A DNA stretch of 64,000 nt from assembly GCF_018143015.1 (NCBI RefSeq), contig NC_054749.1, positions 31,614,911 through 31,678,910 of the forward strand, in the 5' to 3' direction. Of this stretch, positions 26,101-38,100 are shown one piece after another. This DNA comes from Lytechinus variegatus. Lineage: Eukaryota; Echinodermata; Echinoidea; Temnopleuroida; Toxopneustidae. The stretch's first letter is position 1, and every line of letters starts with the position of its first letter. A model generated the notes under the pieces. That model saw only the letters and a list, made by a program, of their open reading frames with translations, was not told the DNA's origin and made no database searches. A program made the translations under genes and the position numbers.

Positions 26101-29100
26101 TATGGTGAAAAAAATATAGCAACATTTAAATGGTGTTCAAGCATTATGGGCCATTAGCTTTATTACTAAGCTTTGTTTCTTGACTTTGTTGCTAAAATTT
26201 GTTGCTGAGACTTTTGCCAATTAGGTTGATTGTGGCTGAGCCTTATGGTGAGCTTTGTTGCTAACATTTGTTGCTGAGCTTTGCTGCAAAGTTTATTTGC
26301 TGAGCAGTATTGCTGGGCTTTTTATTTACTGAGCTTAAAGTTGATTTTTTTTCACTGAGGTTTGTTGCTGAGATTTGCTGCTAAGCTTCATTGCAAAGTT
26401 TAGCTGGTGAGCTTTGTTGCTAAGATTTAATTTGTTGCTGAGTTTTATAGCATAATGTCAGAAGATGCCTTAACAGTAAAGTCCCCAATTTTCTGTATTC
26501 TAAAATGAAAATCATGTCTTCTCCTGTATTCTCATAATTAATTCTGTGTTCATAGGATACACATGCAAAATTTTGATAAAGCAATTTATAAAAAAATAAG
26601 CTTCAAATTACTAGTATACACACACATGAAACTATACTGCTTACAGAAATTAACTTCAATCCGCAGATTTTCCACTCATGCATGGTTTAGTTGCATTGGA
26701 TTTCGTTTTGATTTTCATAATAGGTCAAAATCATTTCCCTGAAATTGTGTTTTTCTGTAAACCTCAATAAATTCCCTTTTTCCTGAATCCTGCAGTTTTT
26801 CGTTTTTCTACATCAAAGAAAACTGGGGACTTTGCTTTGACAGGTACGCTTACGTACTCAAGTTCCACTTTTCCTTTTTGATCTTGAAGTTTCCAATTAA
26901 TGAGCCCAAAACCATAAGAGGTGAGAGATGGAGGTATGCGAAGATAGTCTGCAACAGCTGTGAAGGGGACTGCAATACATCTTGGCAGGACCTTTCAAGA
27001 GGATTGAGTCAATTGAATTAAATTAAAATTGAAATTAAATAATCATGTATTCTCAACTATGTGTATTTAAAGGGGAATTCTACCCCAACAAATTGTTGAT
27101 TTGAATAAAATGGGAAAAATCAATCTCGCATACAACTCAAAATTTCATCAAAATCTGGCGTAAACTAAGAAAATTATAATATTTCAAAGTTTTGATTATT
27201 TTCACACACAGTTATAAATTATATGCACATCCTAATCAGTATAAAATTGAGAGAACAGATGATTTCACCCACTCACAAGTTTCTATTGTATTTCAATATA
27301 TATATGAAATAGTATGATTTGCTCCATGTGTCAGGGCTCAAATTAATCAAAGGCAATTCAAGACCATGGTACCTCATCATACCTTCAGAAATGGCCTTGA
27401 TGATGCCCTTCCAAATATTGGTAGACTAATTTACCCCTTTCATAAACCCATCCTCCAATTATCCGCCTAGAATAATGCGGATAATTCAATAAAAATTGTG
27501 TTCACAAACTCCGAATATAATCAAAACTTTTTTTTACGAGTGCCCGACCTTAAAAAGGAGGATAATTGTCAAGGCAATTGCACACGCCCCCTCCGATGCG
27601 GTTGCGTTGGAAAAGGGTGACCTTGTGACCGCACCATGGCAATTATCCGCATTACTTTGGAAATGCGTTCATAAAGTCAAAATCTGGTCCCGATGCTGCT
27701 ATTATGCACATAATACCAGCATCGAAATAATGCGGATAACTCTGGTCCTTCGATTTTACGACCAAATTATGCGGCTATTATCTGCATAATTAGGTTTATG
27801 AAAGGGGTATAAAGGCCGACATAAGTCTTTTTCCCCATGGTCTTGGTCCCTTGTACTTGTAGTAATCCAGTGCATGTGTCTTTTGGATTGAAAAGTACAT
27901 TTTAATATTGATGCCCTCTTTTATTGAAGGCATTGGATGCTTCCTAAGGTGAGCAAAGCCTTCCTTTTCCTCTACGAACACTTTTGAAAAGTAGTCTCGC
28001 CCCTTTAAATTCTTAATTGATGTGAAACAAAGTTTTCAGATTCTTCTGTGTGAAATTGCCTTTGTTTTTCTGTTCTGTTCTGTTTATGGCAACTCTTGTA
28101 GGAACTCGGCAGGACAGAACAGCTGGTAATCGCCAAGCTGGTATAACCAATTACCTAGGATACATTTTATGTCTAGGTTAATCAGTCGTAGTGGCTGACG
28201 TTATAGACGGACAGATATTACTCTCGGGTCTTTATATCAAAGTGTAGGCAATGGCAGAATGGGGATTCAAATTCACAACCTTGCAATTATGAGTCCAATG
28301 CTCTAACCACTGGACCACACTGGACCAACATACCAGTACTGTGTTTTCATGGACGGACTATAGTTAAAGGTCAAGTCCACCTCAGAAAAATGTTGATTTG
28401 AATCAAGAGAGAAAAATCAGACAAGCACAATGCTGAAAATTTCATCAAAATCGGATGTAAAATAAGAAAGTTATGACATTTCAAAGTTTCACTTATTTTC
28501 AACAAAATAGTTACAGGTATATGAACAAGCCAGTTACATTCAAATGAGAGAGTCAATGATGTCACTCACTCACTATTTCTTTTGTTTTTTATTGTTTGAA
28601 TTATACAATATTTCAATTTTTTACGAATTTGACAATTAGGGCCTCCTTGCCTGAAGCACAAAATGTTAAAAAAAATGGAATTCCACGTGTTTAGGGAGGA
28701 ATGAAACTTCATTTTACATGACAATGACGAGAAAATCAAAATATTTCATATTTCATATGATAAAATACAAAAGAAATAGTGAGTGAGTGATGTCATCAAC
28801 TCTCTCATTTGGATGTAGCTGGCTCGTTCATATAACTATTTTGTTGAAAATAAGCGAAACTTTAAAATGCCATAACTTTTTTATTTTACATCCGATTTAG
28901 ATGAAATTTTCAGTGTTGTGCTTGTTGAATTTTTCTTTTTTTATTCAATTCAAGTTTTTGTTGGGGTGGACTTGTCCTTTAATGAAATTTTCAGTGTTTA
29001 ATATGCTTGAATTTTTCTCTTTTTATTCAAATCAATTTTTGTTGGGGTGGACTTTTCCTTTAAAGGAAACCAAAACCCAAGAAGAGAAGTAATCTTATTG

Positions 29101-32100
29101 GAAAGAGTAAAATGAGAGGAACAATTTAAAAACAGTTTCATTAAAACCGGTTATGAAATAAGCAAGTTATGGGACTTTGAAAACTCTTGTTGTACTTTCT
29201 ATGGGCATCCTCAAATTGGCAAACATGAGTGCTTCAAAATGGCTGATTTTGTGGACAACTCTCTATTTGTTTTGTACACATATTTTCAGATTTTCTTCAT
29301 TAGTTTTCAAATTGCATCTTGCCTCCTTCTGAGCACAACATATGTCATGGGAAAATATAATCCATACCATATATGTCAAGGTCAGGAGGAGATAATATGA
29401 AATATGTAAAATAAAGGGGAAAATCTGAAAATATGTGTACAAAACAAATGGAGAGTTGTCCACCAAATCAGCCATTTTGAAGCACGTTTGCCAATTTGAG
29501 GATCCACATAGTAAGTACAACAAGTCTTTTTAATCGTCCATAACTTGCTTATTTCAGAACCGATTTTGATTTTTTTTTTATTGTTCCTCTCATTTTACTC
29601 CTTCCAATAAGATTGCTTCTCTTCTTGGGTTTTGGTTTCCTTTAATGTCAAAACCCTGAAAATGAAAAACATTATACAATTCATACAATACAAAATAAGA
29701 AGTAATTTGTTAGCATGTTGCATTGTGAACTCTCTTAATATTGAATATCACTTTATGTGCATAACTATTTTGTGAAAAATAAGCAAAATTCCAAAATATA
29801 CTGTGTCATGTAGGTAAAATGTTGGACGAACAATGTGAAATGTATTGATTGTCGAAACATATTCCTCTTGCTGTGTGTCACAAAATAGCTAAAGGTAATA
29901 TCTAAAACATATTTTATATGGATCCAGTACCAAACAAAGGGAACAGATAATTTGTAAAAAAAATCAACATTCCAAATAATTAGTTACGTACACAACATAT
30001 GGAGAGAGAAATAACAAAAATTCCCATTACCTCTAAATATGCAGCTTGTCCCAATATATAGAGTATATATTATAAAATCTAACTTTGAATATATTGTAAC
30101 AAATGAAAATTAAAAACATTTTTTTTTTCATACACACTATGTAAAATGTACTGACAAAATTTACCTGTATTTATGTCTGGCCTGCCTTTCATTAGCAGCA
30201 GAGGTGACTTAGAAAACAACTACTTAAGATGAATTTTTTCACAAAGGGACAATAACACATTCATTTGCTAACAAAATACTAAATTAATGACCTTCAGTAG
30301 TATTCCCGTCACCTTGAAGACCAAATATACTAGAGCTTGAAATATCATGATTGTATCTATGTATTTCACAGGCTGGGAGGTGAGTTTCCCCACTTTTTTC
30401 AATAATTACTGCAAAAATAACATCTGTCTGATCATGGACCTACAGGTCCTTGGTCTGATTGTGAAATTTTATTGCATGGTCAAACCATGAATAGGTCCAT
30501 GGTCAAACCCTCCTTTCCCATCATTTTCTTTATTAAAAAAGCCAATGCTTTATATTCATTCTTCAAGCAATCATTATCGTTTCTGCTCAAATGTGTCTTG
30601 TTGCAGTATCACAAGTTTTTGCTAAAACTTTGTGTTGGCCACTTTAATGGTAATGTGCGCTACAACCTTGAGGGCAAAGGAACATTTTATCAATCAAATT
30701 AATCTTAGTATGCACCATAGTGACCATACCCCTCAAGATATTCGGGTACATACTCAAGATCTAAATTTCCTTCAGGATCTATGAGTTTCCAATTAGTGAG
30801 CATGAAGGTGAACACGTTGAGAGTTGGAGGTATTTGGAGACGTTCTGCAACAGCTGAAAGAGGGACTGCAACACATCTTGGCAATACCTTGTCGCAATGA
30901 TACATGTACATTACAATATTTTTTACATAAAATCATTCAAGTGTATGAACTTTGGAATTGGATAATATCGACAGTAAAATCACCAGTTTACACGGATCTA
31001 CATCTTTCCTCCAACAATCTCATTCATCTCAATGAAATACTAAATTTTTAGCAAATAACAGCTTCTTAGCTGAAAGAATAGTAACCAGGCAATCTATAGA
31101 ATCCTTTCTCTACATCCCCCACCCTTAGTAAGATCAACACTCTCCATCTGCTCCCCATTTCCCTTGACACCCCCCCCCCCCCCATCCTCACTCCAAGGGC
31201 AATGATACAAAGTAGTCTATTTTGATTATTCATGAGTTTCATTGCAAATTATAGAATTCACGATGCATTTAAAGAGGGAACACCCCTTTCCTAAATCCAC
31301 ATCTACCTCTCTTAAATAACCAAACTTAATTATATCCAACCTCCTCAATCTCCCATCCCCATTCCAATGATGCTGAAAATGCTCCCCCAATATCCCAGTC
31401 TAACATAGACCAAGGAGAGTCTACCAACATCACTTCCGTAAATAATTCATAAATAACGAGGCACGTGGAATAACTCACACTCGTTTCAAATTACAGATTA
31501 CAATTTTATTACAGATTGAAAGCACATGAGAGATCAACCCGCACGCACCTCATACAATATCTTGAAAAGTAATTAAGTGTACAAACCTCTGGAATTCCAT
31601 CTTCCCCTTCACACCATACATACGCATGTGTAATGGCCACTAAACACACCATTGCTGCTTTGTAGGCCTGGGGGCTCTGTAGTCGGGTGTGATCCAGAAT
31701 AGGGAGCTAGAAAAGATCAAAATGATTTATTAAATTTCAAGAAAATGTATTTTACTTTTTCATAAAATTTTAATCAGAGTTCGCATAATGATCTATAATG
31801 ATCACTATCCATTGAAAAGCAAATAAAAACTTCAAAACAATGTACAAAATTTTGGCTGGTGAACACAAAAAGTAGCCTGGAAAGTTTGTTAAAGGTAAAG
31901 TCCACCTCATAAAATTGTTGATTTGAATCAATAGAGACAAATCAGAAAAGAACAATGCTGAAAATTTTATCATAATCGGATGTAAAATAAGAAAGATATG
32001 ACATTTCAAAGTTTTGTTTATTGTTCACAAAATGATTACATATGCACAATTTACTCACATGCAAAATGAGAGAATCGATGATGTCTCTCACTATTTCTTT

Positions 32101-35100
32101 TCCTTTTTATTGTTTGAATTGTACAATATTTCAATTTTTATATCATTTGACAATAGGGACCATCTTGACTGAACCATAATGTTAAACAATGGTTATCCAC
32201 ATGTTCAGGGAGAAATAACATTTTGTTTCACAGGACAATGAGGAGAAAGTTAGAATATTTCATAATTCATATAATAGAATACAAAATGAATAGTGAGTGA
32301 TGTCATCAGTTCCCTCAGTTGCATACAAACAGGGATGTGCATATAACTATTTTGTGAAATTAAGCAAAACTTTAAAATATCATAACTTTCTTATTTTACA
32401 TCTGATTTTTATGAAATTTTAAGTGTTATGCTTGTTGGATTATTCTCTATTTATTCAAATCACTTTTTGTTGGGGTGGACTTGTCCTTTAATTTTTTTTG
32501 CCTGAAACATGTTATTGAGTGATTTAAGCTTCGAGGCCATATGTGTCCTAGTTTGGGATCACAATCAATTTGACTTGAAGGGGAAATTATATTTAGAAGA
32601 GTTTGTTTGCATAATCTAGTCAATATAGCGGCATAAATTCAGGGGCATGATTTCATTTTTGCTTTATTTTATTAGTTTTAAATGCTTTATTTCATGCCTT
32701 GTTTTACTTCAACTAATTAATTTTCTTCTATGCTTTTAATGGATTCGATGGTCCAATTATCTTCTACTTGCTTTGTCTGCAAATGTATGTCAATGTGAAT
32801 ATTTCATATTTTACACGGTGAAATAAAACAAACAAAGAAACAAACCCTGTCCAAGCAGTGGGGGTGATAGCTATTGAGAACTATTGTGTACATATTGTTT
32901 GTTTCTCAAATCAACATTCTTCATTATTTTGCTGTTGAGTTTGATGATCCATGCTTATTATGCAAGTGACATAGTGAGCGAGAAATCAGTAACCTCTGTT
33001 CAAGCAAAATATTTTGGGAACAAAGAAATCTGCTTGACTGAGGTGAAATTCGACCGCGAAAAGTATGTTTTACATAATCTGGTGTAAAAAAACTGAGATA
33101 AATTGTGATCAAGTTGAGCAACTGGCCCGTATTCTGAAGTCGGGTTTAAGTTAAACTCAGGTTTAAAGTTGTGGTTTAAGTATGGGAAGCCAAAAGTATC
33201 AAATTTGTTCTTAAGTTGTATGTTTCTTATGTTTTCTGTGCTCTTTCCTGATTCATCGATGGTGAAGCCAATAATCTTTTTATACTTCCTACACAATTAT
33301 GAATGATTTGAGAGCCAAATGAGCTGAAGTATGATATCTCTACTATTAGTGATTTATGTAACAATTGGCTCGCCAAACATAAACCACAACTTTAAAACTG
33401 AGTTTAAGTTAAACCCGACTTCAGAATACGAGCCACTGGGTGTAACCCTGTCTAGAGGGTGAATGAGCAACACTCTTTTTAATCCCATTTGATGTGAATT
33501 AGAATCAGGCTGACAAATATGTGTGTCGGCCAAAATCAGACAATTGCCATTATCAGACAATAAACTTAGTAGTACTTATACATTAGATGGTAATATTCTT
33601 TTCTGCTTCCTGCCCTTCAATCCTTGTTCAGGGTGCTTTATCTAATGGGAGTGAGCCCCAGGCCATACCCCCTCCCCCAATTGTATGCATTTAAATGATG
33701 TCAATGTGTGTTTCTGGTTATATCAATATATATATATCACAACACAATACTCATTTTGAAAAAGCATGCCCCCCCCCCCAGCACTTGACCTCTCAGGGCT
33801 GTCACCCTCATCAATGTAGCATGCTAAGAAATGTACTTCCTGAAAGTGTGTTTACCCATTTCAAAACATTCTGTTCCTAGCGAATGAGCTTAAACGTGCC
33901 AAAAGACATCTAAAATATGTAATGAAAGAAAGAGGATAGGGGGATGTACTATGGCTATAGTTGTCAAAGAAGCATTGTTGATAAGGTTAATGTAACAACA
34001 TGTGAGACTGAGAATATGGATTATATAGTATTCACATTCCAAGGTTAGGCTTTAGACCTTCGCCTACTGTGTAGTATTTTTCTGTGAGAGCAAATGTTGC
34101 TGACCTTCAATGAATCTATTTGAAACCTACTTAAAGAAAGATGAAACCTTGTGGATTTAATAGATAAACCTTCAGTTGAAACCCTTTTGAATTGGAAAGA
34201 AAAGACAAGTTATCAATCTGGAGAAACCTTCATGAATAACGTCTTCAAATCTAGATCATGCCCAGTGTTCTGAAATGATACGGAAATGCTTATTTATTTC
34301 CCCAATAAAAAACTTCTATCGACGAAAAAAATACAAGATGATAGATTGCTGAAAACCACAAATTTATCACAGGATCAACCAAATGATAAATTTTTTGTTA
34401 TCAGCAACATCCCATTGTCTTGTATTTTCTTTTGCCTACATTGCCGATACTTTAATATTTTGATACTATTGTTTCTTTGTTGATTATTTTTTTTAGATTA
34501 ATTTTCTCCTGATGTGCAATGACATGTATGTGCAGTAATTTTCTTTTTTTTTAAGCAAACACCTTTTATTCACCTACCTGTTGTATCTCTCTCCTGATCT
34601 GGCCATTCCTTATAAGTTCTTCAACATGGGTGGCCAGTTCAACCCATGGCTGAAAGTATTCAGGAAGATCAAGCTGAAACAATAAAACCCAGATACATTT
34701 TACATTGCATACTTAAGAATATTACAATGCAATTCAATTTACAGTGCATCCCATAATAAACACAAAAATTATTAAAACTTAAATAATCACAAAACAAATA
34801 TATGACATACAGTCAAGTACCAGTGTAAAGCTTAGAATCTCTTTATTCATGTGAAGCCTCATTCATGATTTTATAATCAATTATTATACAAAATGTACAC
34901 TAACAACTAGCGAATAAAAGGTACCTCAATTTAAAAAAGGTATTGAAAGTTCTATATCTACTCTCAATATGATACCTAGAGCAATAGGGAAAAAACACAG
35001 AATAAAAAAGATATATTTCATTCAAAAGAAGGCTTGAATTTCTATAATTACATTAAAGAAATTTGTTTTCACTGATCAATGCCTATTGCTGCAATAGCAT

Positions 35101-38100
35101 TACATGTAGCATAGTTTAAAACAGGATTTGTGCATTGTTGATGGAGATTAAGCAATCCCAACAGCTATATGTAGGGACATGGAGCCTGTTGAATCGACTT
35201 CACTTCAAAAAAATAAAACATTTTAAATTCCAGAATTAAGCCAAAGAATAAATATTGGCCTAAGTCATCTAACTTGTTATTCTTGGGTTATTTCTTGCAT
35301 TGACAAATCAAATTAAAGAGCACACAGTCTACTGAACTAGAAACTAAAGCAGAAATCAATTTAAGGGATGGTTCAAGCTGGAGATATTTATATCTCAATG
35401 CTGAAAATTTGATAAAAATTGAATAGCAAATAACAAAGTTATTGAATTTTAAATATTTGCATTATTACAGTGAAACACTTCTAGGCAAGTCTTTATAAAC
35501 ATTCATTAGGTGGGCTGATGATGTCATTTCCCCACTTGTTCTTTTGTATTTTATAACAGGATATTTGGTTTATTCTATTTTTTTTCTACCAAGAACTAAA
35601 GGAAATGGATTGACACCTGATTATTAAAATGCATTAGTTATTTATTGCCACAACTTATTATAATAGAGACACATTATTTACACACATATGAAAAAAATGA
35701 ACATATCTATGATTTCATATAACATTATAACAGGCCTTTTTATAAAGAAAACAAGAGAGTGGAGATGTGATATCATCAGCCCACCTAATGAATATTCATG
35801 ATGATGTGCATACAACCGTTTTCATAAAATTTACTTTAAATTCAATAATTTCTCTAATTCAATTTTGATGAAATTTTCAGCATTTTGCTTAGTGAATTTT
35901 ATTATATTTTATTCAGATATAAATACTTTCAGCTGGACCATCCCTTTAACAGCAGAAATTGTAAACCTGGGGCCCGCCTTACAAAGAGTTGTGATTGATC
36001 CAATCAATCTGATGTATGGAAAGCCAGCAATGTCAACATATGAAATACATGTTTGCTAAAAAATTCTTTACATATGAATGTGTATCCATAAATTCATTGA
36101 TTTCTTGACAATTTGGGGTGTTCTCCTTGTTCACAAAGGACATTTTGCAAATTTCCTGTAGATAAAATCATGACATTGATGGATTTCCATAGAGTTCGAT
36201 TGATTGGATCAAACGTAACTCTTCGTAAGATGGGGCCCTGATGTTATTAAATTCAGATACCATCCTCCAAATAACTCTTTGTATATCCTTTTTAAAATTG
36301 ATTTTAATCACTCATGTATGAAGTCACTGAAACATCAAAATCACACCAATGGAAGAGGCGAGTCTGAGCTTTACTTGATAATAATATTTGTGATGAATTT
36401 TGAACATACCGGTAATTTCCCTTTTTCTGGGATTTGTGCATGTACAGCACAAGGGATTTCACAGCTTTTTAATTTAATCACCTTAAAACTATGTACAGAA
36501 AATAAGTTAACAGAATACCAGGGGCCTGTTGCATAAAACTTTTTACCTGAGAAAACTCTGGTAAAAACTGAAAAGGTTAGTCTGATTTCTGCCATTGATT
36601 TTAACACAGGGCAAACTCCGGTAAAAACAACCTGAGTTTTCTCAGGTAAAAAGTTTTATGCAACGGGCCCCAGAAGTCAGTAGTTTGATAGTGGCAGTGC
36701 AAAAAACAAAGCTTTTTTCTTATTGTTGCCTGCCAATTTATTTACAAGATGATAGAATTTGTTTTTACGTATCCTATAGGCTACTATAAAACATTACTTC
36801 TTTTAGAGACATCCAGATACAGGGTTGGCACTTTCCTGGAGAATTTAGGTATATGTATTTTCATCCCAGGTGGGAAATACTAATGAAATCTTGCAAATGC
36901 CTGGATATTATTCAGATCAAGATGTGTTTATTGACCATATGCACAAATGGAAATTCATTTTTGTTCACACAATAGAATTTAGAATGTCTATCATACACAC
37001 AAAGATCACACGATACATGCATGTAAACATTATATGGTAGTGGATCGTATCTAGTCCAAAGACTAGGAAATGAACCAAGAGAATATTATTCCTTTCTTTA
37101 TACTCTTGGGATCAAACACTTTTCATGAATTCAATCATATCAAACACATTATTCTCATAAAATTCACCAAACTTTCACCATAAATACACAATCACCTACA
37201 ATATATAAATATGTAATTGTTAACACTTTTTCTGAAATCGTTTTTCCTTTTTACGATAATAGCTTCCAATCAGACCCCTCTTCGCATGTGAAATATTCTG
37301 GTCACTTGAAAAAGGTATCGTATTTACCGAACATGCGTTTTCTATTGGAAAAGTTGAGAAAACAACAAAATCAATGATGAGCTATTTTGACCATATTTTA
37401 TTTTTATAGAATATTAAGACTTTAAAAATGTGTTTTTGACCATTTTTCATCATCTTTCTATTGAATTTCCCTTGGAAGGATGTTGTAAATTCTTCTTCTT
37501 CTTCCTGTTCCTCCTCTTCCTCTTCTTCTTCCTCTTCTTCTTCTTCAAGTACAGGTCACCGTCTGGCGTATTGTCGTACTGTTGTGCAGGTGCAATGTTT
37601 TGAGTAAACGAAATTATTTTCTGACGTGTACGATGCGCAAGTTCGTTAATATAGGGCCGGTTAGTACGGTAATAAAATAACTCACTATACAGTGCGTCCC
37701 ACAAAAAACGAAACCGAGATTTAGTGATCATTTATCATAACTTAATCATAAATAAAACAGACAAATGACCTACCAATTTAAAGCTTAGAATCTCCTCTTT
37801 CATCTGAGATTACTTAGAATTATTTCTCATTCACGCATGAGTGAGCAAAAACAATTTGAAGAAAGGATACCAAAAACTCATTTGTCGGGGGGTATCTGGG
37901 TTTCAGAAAGAAAACCACATTTTTGAAAAGTTCAATATCTGATCTTAAGTTTGATACCTCAATTACAGAAAATGGTCAAGAATTAACAAAGTTCTGGTCA
38001 TTTGAAATAAGGCTTTAATTTCAATAATTTCATAAAATGAAGAGGTTCTCCAGGCTAGCGTTCAAACTCACTTGACACTCCGTTTTGTTGACGATCAGCC

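Noticed and set aside
26853..26857. GTAAGC as the donor of exon 4b
   Set aside because: That join gives TAC then TAA at exon 5. The GTACGT donor four bases upstream gives D-NIETL, matching the family, and the same position in exon 4a is GTATGT.
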